Shown one piece after another: positions 59,880 through 64,000 of a DNA stretch of 64,000 nucleotides. The position numbers and the translations under genes were made by a program. Under the pieces are notes generated by a model, which was not told the origin of the DNA, did not search any database, and saw only the letters and a list, made by a program, of their open reading frames with translations. The stretch spans positions 142,467-206,466 of the forward strand of contig NZ_JXJT01000001.1 in assembly GCF_002441885.1 (NCBI RefSeq), given 5' to 3'. Origin of the DNA: Pseudolactococcus chungangensis CAU 28 = DSM 22330. Lineage in GTDB: Bacteria > Bacillota > Bacilli > Lactobacillales > Streptococcaceae. How positions within the stretch are numbered: the stretch's first letter is position 1; each line of letters starts with the position of its first letter.

Positions 59880-62276
59880 ATGTCTCAAAACATCGCGCAA
59901 GTGGTTGTCGACGTACCGACAATGCAAACAGATAAGCCCTTTTCTTATAGGATACCAGAAGAACTTGCCACCCTAATCCAGATAGGCATGCGTGTTCATG
60001 TGCCATTTGGGCGAGGTAACCGCTTGATGCAAGGTTTTGTTGTTGGCTTTGAAGTTGAAACATCACAGGAATCGGCTGAGCAAGAACTGAAAACAATTGC
60101 CGAGATCTTAGATTTTGAGCCTGTGTTGGATGCTGAACAACTTGCTTTAGCTGATACCATGCGAGAAACGGTTTTTTCGTATAAAATATCGATACTTAAA
60201 GCTATGTTACCCAATCTACTTAACTCATCTTATGATAAAATTTTGACGACAGAAGATGAAAACATCGCTAAGCAGTATTTTTATGACAATCAGGCTTTAC
60301 ATTTCTCTAGTTTGGATGAACGTGAACAGGCTGTCATGATGAAACTTCATCGTGAAGGTAAAATTTCAGTTGAGTATGTCGCCCAGTCTAAAGAAACCGT
60401 TAAGACTAAGAAACGGTTAACGCTGGTTGACAAGCAAAAGTTAGACGAGTTGTCAATTTCTGCTCGTGCTAAAAAGCGCTTGGCGCTACAAACGTTTCTA
60501 CAAGAACAAAACCATGTCGCACAAAGTATCTGGGATTACACAGATTTGGTCAAGACTTTTTCACGAGAAGCTGTTAAATTTTTCATATCAGAGGGCGTTT
60601 TAAGCTTATCAGAAGTTGAAGTTTCTCGTGCTCAAGCTTATTTTGATGCTATTGTCTCAGATGAACACAAGCTTTTAAATGCTGAACAGGCAGCCGCTTA
60701 TGAGACGATTATTGACAGACAAGATAAACCATTTCTTTTAGAAGGTGTGACCGGATCTGGTAAAACAGAGGTTTATTTACAAGTCATTGCACACATGATT
60801 GAACAAGGCAAAACGGCGATTATGTTAGTGCCGGAGATTTCTCTGACACCGCTTATGACCAATCGTTTTATCGCGCGTTTCGGTGAGCATGTGGCAATCA
60901 TGCACTCGGGCTTATCCGATGGCGAAAAGTATGATGAATGGCGTAAAATCAAATCTGGAAAAGCTAAGGTTGTTGTTGGGGCAAGATCCGCAATTTTTGC
61001 ACCTTTGCACAACATCGGTGCGATTATTATCGACGAAGAGCACGAAACCAGTTATAAACAAGATAGCAATCCCCGCTACCATGCGCGAGATGTTGCGATA
61101 TGGCGTGCGCAGTACCATGGTGCGGCGTTGGTCTTAGGCTCTGCGACACCTAGCCTTGAAACGCGTGCACGAGCGCAGAAAAATGTGTATCAACTCCTGC
61201 GTCTAACGCAACGTGCCAACAATCAGGCTGAAATCCCTGAAGTTAGAATTCTCGATATGCGCAAGCACTTGAACGACAAGTCGGCCTCTTTTTCAGAAGC
61301 CTTGCTTGATAAAATTGCTGAGAAAATAGCGAAACGAGAACAAGTTGTGCTCATGCTTAATCGGCGAGGCTATTCTTCTTTTATCATGTGCCGGGATTGT
61401 GGCTTTGTACCAGAATGTCCAAACTGCGACATTTCGTTAACCCTTCACATGGATACTAAAACCTTGAATTGTCATTATTGTGGGCATACGACAGGTATTC
61501 CTCATACTTGCCCCAATTGTCAAAGCAAGAAAATTAGGTATTACGGTAGTGGCACGCAAAAAGTTGAAGAGGAATTGTCAGAACTCATGCCTGAAGCCAG
61601 AATTTTACGGATGGATGTTGATACCACTAAGAAAAAAGGCGCCCATGAGCGCATTTTGTCAAGCTTTGGTGCAGGTGAAGCAGACATTCTTCTAGGGACG
61701 CAGATGATTGCCAAAGGCCTTGATTTTCCAAACGTTACTTTGGTTGGCGTGATTAATGCTGATACAGCTCTGAACTTACCCGATTTTCGCTCATCTGAAC
61801 GCACCTTCCAATTACTGACTCAGGTAGCAGGTCGTGCAGGTCGTGCAGATAAAAAAGGCGAAGTCTTGATTCAGACCTTTAACCCAGATCATTACGCCAT
61901 TCGTTTAGCGCAAGCGCAAGATTATGAAGACTTTTATCAGCTAGAGATGGACTTTAGACGGAAGTTGAATTATCCTCCTTATTTTTATACCGTACAGCTC
62001 GTCATATCGCATCAAGATGAAGACGAAGTCGTCAAAAAATCCTATGAAATCATGGCCTTGCTCAAGGCAAATTTATCAGAGCAAGCACGCATTTTGGGTC
62101 CTATTCCAAAACCCATCGCTCGGACGCATAATTTATATCACTATCAACTGCTGATTAAATATCGTTTTGAGGCCAACTTAGAGCAGGCACTGAATCAAGT
62201 TTTGGATTTGACACAAGTGCCTGAAAATAAAAAATTGCGGATTATCATTGATAATGAACCGCAGAATTTTATGTAG
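59880..62276 (+). CDS. priA: Primosomal protein N' (PriA helicase)
   Basis: 3'-5' helicase that restarts stalled replication forks. N-terminal DNA-binding domain (DVPTMQTDKPFSYRIPEEL), helicase core with Walker A GVTGSGKTEV and DEEH box (IIIDEEHETSYKQ), a zinc-binding insertion with eight cysteines (CRDCGFVPECPNCD, CHYCGHTTGIPHTCPNC), and motif VI QVAGRAGRAD. 798 residues. AAAGGAG precedes the start. Fmt and sun genes, often next to it, are absent here. Confidence 0.96.
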   Translation: MSQNIAQVVVDVPTMQTDKPFSYRIPEELATLIQIGMRVHVPFGRGNRLMQGFVVGFEVETSQESAEQELKTIAEILDFEPVLDAEQLALADTMRETVFSYKISILKAMLPNLLNSSYDKILTTEDENIAKQYFYDNQALHFSSLDEREQAVMMKLHREGKISVEYVAQSKETVKTKKRLTLVDKQKLDELSISARAKKRLALQTFLQEQNHVAQSIWDYTDLVKTFSREAVKFFISEGVLSLSEVEVSRAQAYFDAIVSDEHKLLNAEQAAAYETIIDRQDKPFLLEGVTGSGKTEVYLQVIAHMIEQGKTAIMLVPEISLTPLMTNRFIARFGEHVAIMHSGLSDGEKYDEWRKIKSGKAKVVVGARSAIFAPLHNIGAIIIDEEHETSYKQDSNPRYHARDVAIWRAQYHGAALVLGSATPSLETRARAQKNVYQLLRLTQRANNQAEIPEVRILDMRKHLNDKSASFSEALLDKIAEKIAKREQVVLMLNRRGYSSFIMCRDCGFVPECPNCDISLTLHMDTKTLNCHYCGHTTGIPHTCPNCQSKKIRYYGSGTQKVEEELSELMPEARILRMDVDTTKKKGAHERILSSFGAGEADILLGTQMIAKGLDFPNVTLVGVINADTALNLPDFRSSERTFQLLTQVAGRAGRADKKGEVLIQTFNPDHYAIRLAQAQDYEDFYQLEMDFRRKLNYPPYFYTVQLVISHQDEDEVVKKSYEIMALLKANLSEQARILGPIPKPIARTHNLYHYQLLIKYRFEANLEQALNQVLDLTQVPENKKLRIIIDNEPQNFM

Positions 62277-62376
62277 TGGTTGGATGCTAATTTTGACGAC
62301 AATAATTTTAAATAGGTATGGAATTAGAACAAAGTAAGGTAAAAAAGGATATCCCCATTTTAAAGCACATTCTGAA

Positions 62377-62425
62377 AAGTCGCTTAAATTTAAACTGTTA
62401 GGTTTAATTTTAAGCGACTTTATTA
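62377..62425. terminator. Long bidirectional terminator between priA and the Nudix gene
   Basis: A stem of about 19 bp, AAGTCGCTTAAATTTAAAC (62377-62395) with the complementary arm at 62401-62420, closes a TGTTA loop. T-rich on both sides. Confidence 0.8.
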
Positions 62426-62436
62426 GTTTGAAGTAT

Positions 62437-62922
62437 TTAAGCTTTGATATGCCAATCTAGAAAATCACTTCTGTCTAAATACCCTTCTTTTTTATGAATT
62501 TCATCTACAATTTTTAAAATTAATGGTGAAGCATTAGTTTTATTAATCGTATCAAATGCAATAAAAGCTGTACCATCAGAGTCGTTGTCGCCATCTATGA
62601 CTTGACTTGGAATGGTTGTTGGATTTTCAAAATCTAATTCGATATCGTAAACAGCAAAAATATGGTGTACTGTCTTTACATCATTATATGGTTTGACGAA
62701 GGCATCGTAAACTCTATTGTTGTCATAACCTATCACAGGGAAACCAGTTTCTTCTTTGACTTCTCTTACAAGTGTTTCGGATAAACTTTCCCCCACCTCT
62801 TGGCTACCACCAGGTAAATCATATCTATTTTGATAAGGGCCAGCTGTTTTGTTAATGCAGAGTAGTTTATCATCCTTGACAAAAACGCCATACACACCAA
62901 AATGATTACTTATGTTTTTCAT
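62437..62922 (-). CDS. Nudix hydrolase
   Basis: Pyrophosphohydrolase of unknown substrate. The Nudix box GSQEVGESLSETLVREVKEE followed by TGF is canonical. 161 residues. GAGGGG lies seven bases before the ATG on the minus strand. It is a single gene convergent with priA and divergent from rlmB. Confidence 0.92.
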   Translation of the reverse strand: MKNISNHFGVYGVFVKDDKLLCINKTAGPYQNRYDLPGGSQEVGESLSETLVREVKEETGFPVIGYDNNRVYDAFVKPYNDVKTVHHIFAVYDIELDFENPTTIPSQVIDGDNDSDGTAFIAFDTINKTNASPLILKIVDEIHKKEGYLDRSDFLDWHIKA

Positions 62923-63063
62923 TTTCTACCCCTCACTTTTTTGGTTTAATTTATTATAAATTAAATTAAGATAAATAGAAAGCGTTAATCGCGTCATGAG
63001 GGCTATATTATCGTCGGATTTTTAAGTTGATAAAGGGTGTATTAAACATTGTGGCTTAATATT

Positions 63064-63072
63064 TGCTATAAT
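63064..63072 (+). promoter_or_regulatory. Extended -10 of rlmB, leaderless arrangement
   Basis: TGCTATAAT (TATAAT 63067-63072), then AGAACT and the ATG at 63079. Confidence 0.6.
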
Positions 63073-63078
63073 AGAACT

Positions 63079-63849
63079 ATGAAAAAAAATCAGGAAAACT
63101 TTAACGAGACAGAAAACATTAATGACACAATTTACGGCGTTCACGCTGTCGTAGATTCGTTGACAGAAAATTTAGGCAATAAACTTTATATTCAAGACGA
63201 TTTACGCGGTAAAAATGTTGATAAAATCAAGGCGCTGGCAAGTGAGAAAAAAGTCGGTATTTCTTTTGTTAGCAAAGAAAAGTTAAAAGAGATGTCAGAT
63301 GGCGGTGTTCACCAAGGGTTTGTTCTCAAAACAAGTGCTTATGCCTATAAAGAATTGTCAGACTTATTGGCGTTAACAGAAGATGCTGAAAATCCTTTGT
63401 TAATCGTGATTGATGGTTTAACTGACCCTCATAATTTGGGTAGTATTCTTAGAACAGCAGACGCGACTGGAGTTTCGGGCGTTATTATCCCCAAGCATCG
63501 CTCGGTCGGCGTGACGCCGGTTGTTGTCAAAACATCTACTGGTGCCATTAACCATATTCCAATCGCTCGGGTGACGAATTTATCGCAAACCTTGGATAAG
63601 CTGAAGGCTGCTGGTTTTTGGGTCTTTGGTACGGATATGAATGGGACGCCGCATGCGAAATGGCAAACGCAAGGGAAGGTTGCTTTGATTATCGGTGCTG
63701 AGGGTGCTGGCATTACGTCAAACATTAAAAAGCAAGTTGATGAGATGATTACGATTCCTATGAAGGGGCATGTTCAGAGTTTAAATGCTGGTGTTGCTGC
63801 GGGGATTTTGATGTATGAGTGGGCCAGAAATTTCGGGCAATCAAACTAG
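63079..63849 (+). CDS. rlmB: 23S rRNA 2'-O-methyltransferase RlmB (TrmH/SpoU family)
   Basis: Methylates the 2'-OH of a 23S rRNA guanosine. SpoU motifs are complete: IDGLTDPHNLGSILRTADA, ALIIGAEGAGI and IPMKGHVQSLNAGVAAGILM, the knotted SAM site. N-terminal rRNA-binding part (residues 15-85) includes IYGVHAVVDSLT. I start at ATG 63079; an in-frame GTG at 63049 would begin before the promoter -10. 256 residues. Confidence 0.93.
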   Translation: MKKNQENFNETENINDTIYGVHAVVDSLTENLGNKLYIQDDLRGKNVDKIKALASEKKVGISFVSKEKLKEMSDGGVHQGFVLKTSAYAYKELSDLLALTEDAENPLLIVIDGLTDPHNLGSILRTADATGVSGVIIPKHRSVGVTPVVVKTSTGAINHIPIARVTNLSQTLDKLKAAGFWVFGTDMNGTPHAKWQTQGKVALIIGAEGAGITSNIKKQVDEMITIPMKGHVQSLNAGVAAGILMYEWARNFGQSN

Positions 63850-63865
63850 TTAAAGGCAGACAGCT

Positions 63866-64000
63866 ATGAAAAAACAACTTTTAATTGTTGACGGCTATAA
63901 CATGATAGGCGCTTGGCAAGAGACACATCGGCTTTTTCAAAATAATGAGTTGGAACAAGCGCGTGATTTGCTACTAAAAAAGTTGTCAGATTATGCTGGC
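63866..64000 (+). CDS. NYN-domain RNase (YacP/Rae1 family), 5' part
   Basis: The 45 visible codons begin MKKQLLIVDGYNMIGAW, the NYN-domain core with the metal-binding Asp, as in Rae1 (YacP), a ribosome-associated endoribonuclease usually encoded after rlmB. The gene runs off the window. AAAGGC lies upstream; the gap to rlmB is 16 bases. Confidence 0.88.
   Translation, partial: MKKQLLIVDGYNMIGAWQETHRLFQNNELEQARDLLLKKLSDYAG

Noticed and set aside
63049-63078. GTG start 10 codons upstream for rlmB
   Set aside because: It would lie upstream of the extended -10 of the gene, so the transcript would not contain it.

Overview
The window comes from a low-GC Gram-positive coccus of the Streptococcaceae, most likely Lactococcus in the broad sense (a Lactococcus/Pseudolactococcus-type chromosome). 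The reasons are the Ami-type oppABCDF operon, a divIB tail typical of streptococci and lactococci, comFA/comFC, metK, rny, gmk-rpoZ-priA, a tmRNA with an AKNTQTYAVAA tag, a preQ1-II riboswitch in front of queT, many extended -10 (TGnTATAAT) promoters and a P335-like siphoprophage. Species is not assigned.

Layout. 1-309 is the end of divIB. 536-7279 is an oligopeptide ABC transporter (oppA, then oppBCDF behind an internal terminator). 7472-11419 holds obg, a 58-residue ORF, phoH, a HIT protein, ybeY and dgkA; most of these overlap or nearly touch. comFC-comFA face them on the minus strand, and a yigZ-family gene diverges from comFA. ssrA (tmRNA) lies at 14094-14443.

A complete-looking prophage of about 32.8 kb is inserted in the 3' end of ssrA between 17-bp direct repeats (14428-14444 and 47202-47218). 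Its lysogeny module on the minus strand carries a tyrosine integrase, an Ltp-like superinfection-exclusion candidate and a CI-type repressor. Rightward early genes are cro, a nonsense-interrupted antirepressor, Bet/RecT-type annealase, DUF1351 protein, SSB, replisome organiser, a possible helicase loader, RusA and many small ORFs, ending in an ArpU-like regulator. Next comes about 0.9 kb without protein genes that contains a good class II tRNA-Ser(GCU), many hairpins, three repeated tRNA-like/T-loop modules and a strong terminator. I interpret it as a large ornate phage RNA of the GOLLD/ROOL kind. The late genes follow: HNH, terS/terL, portal, protease, HK97-type capsid, connectors, tail tube, frameshifted tail chaperone, tape measure, evolved Dit, Tal-like hub, baseplate protein, holin, a collagen-like fibre and an adhesin-like protein, and a secreted GH25-LysM endolysin.

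Right of the prophage lie housekeeping genes: flavodoxin, map, yihY, gtrA, queT, a glutathione peroxidase, a flavin reductase/ring-cleaving dioxygenase pair, birA, metK, rny, gmk, rpoZ, priA, a Nudix hydrolase, rlmB and the start of a NYN-domain gene.

Signals that cut across the list: at least five chromosomal genes have an extended -10 only 6 to 8 nt before the ATG and no ribosome binding site, which predicts leaderless mRNAs. Two early prophage genes carry in-frame stop codons with coding-like sequence beyond them. The lysis cassette is split by adhesion genes. The metK leader is long and structured but not assigned.
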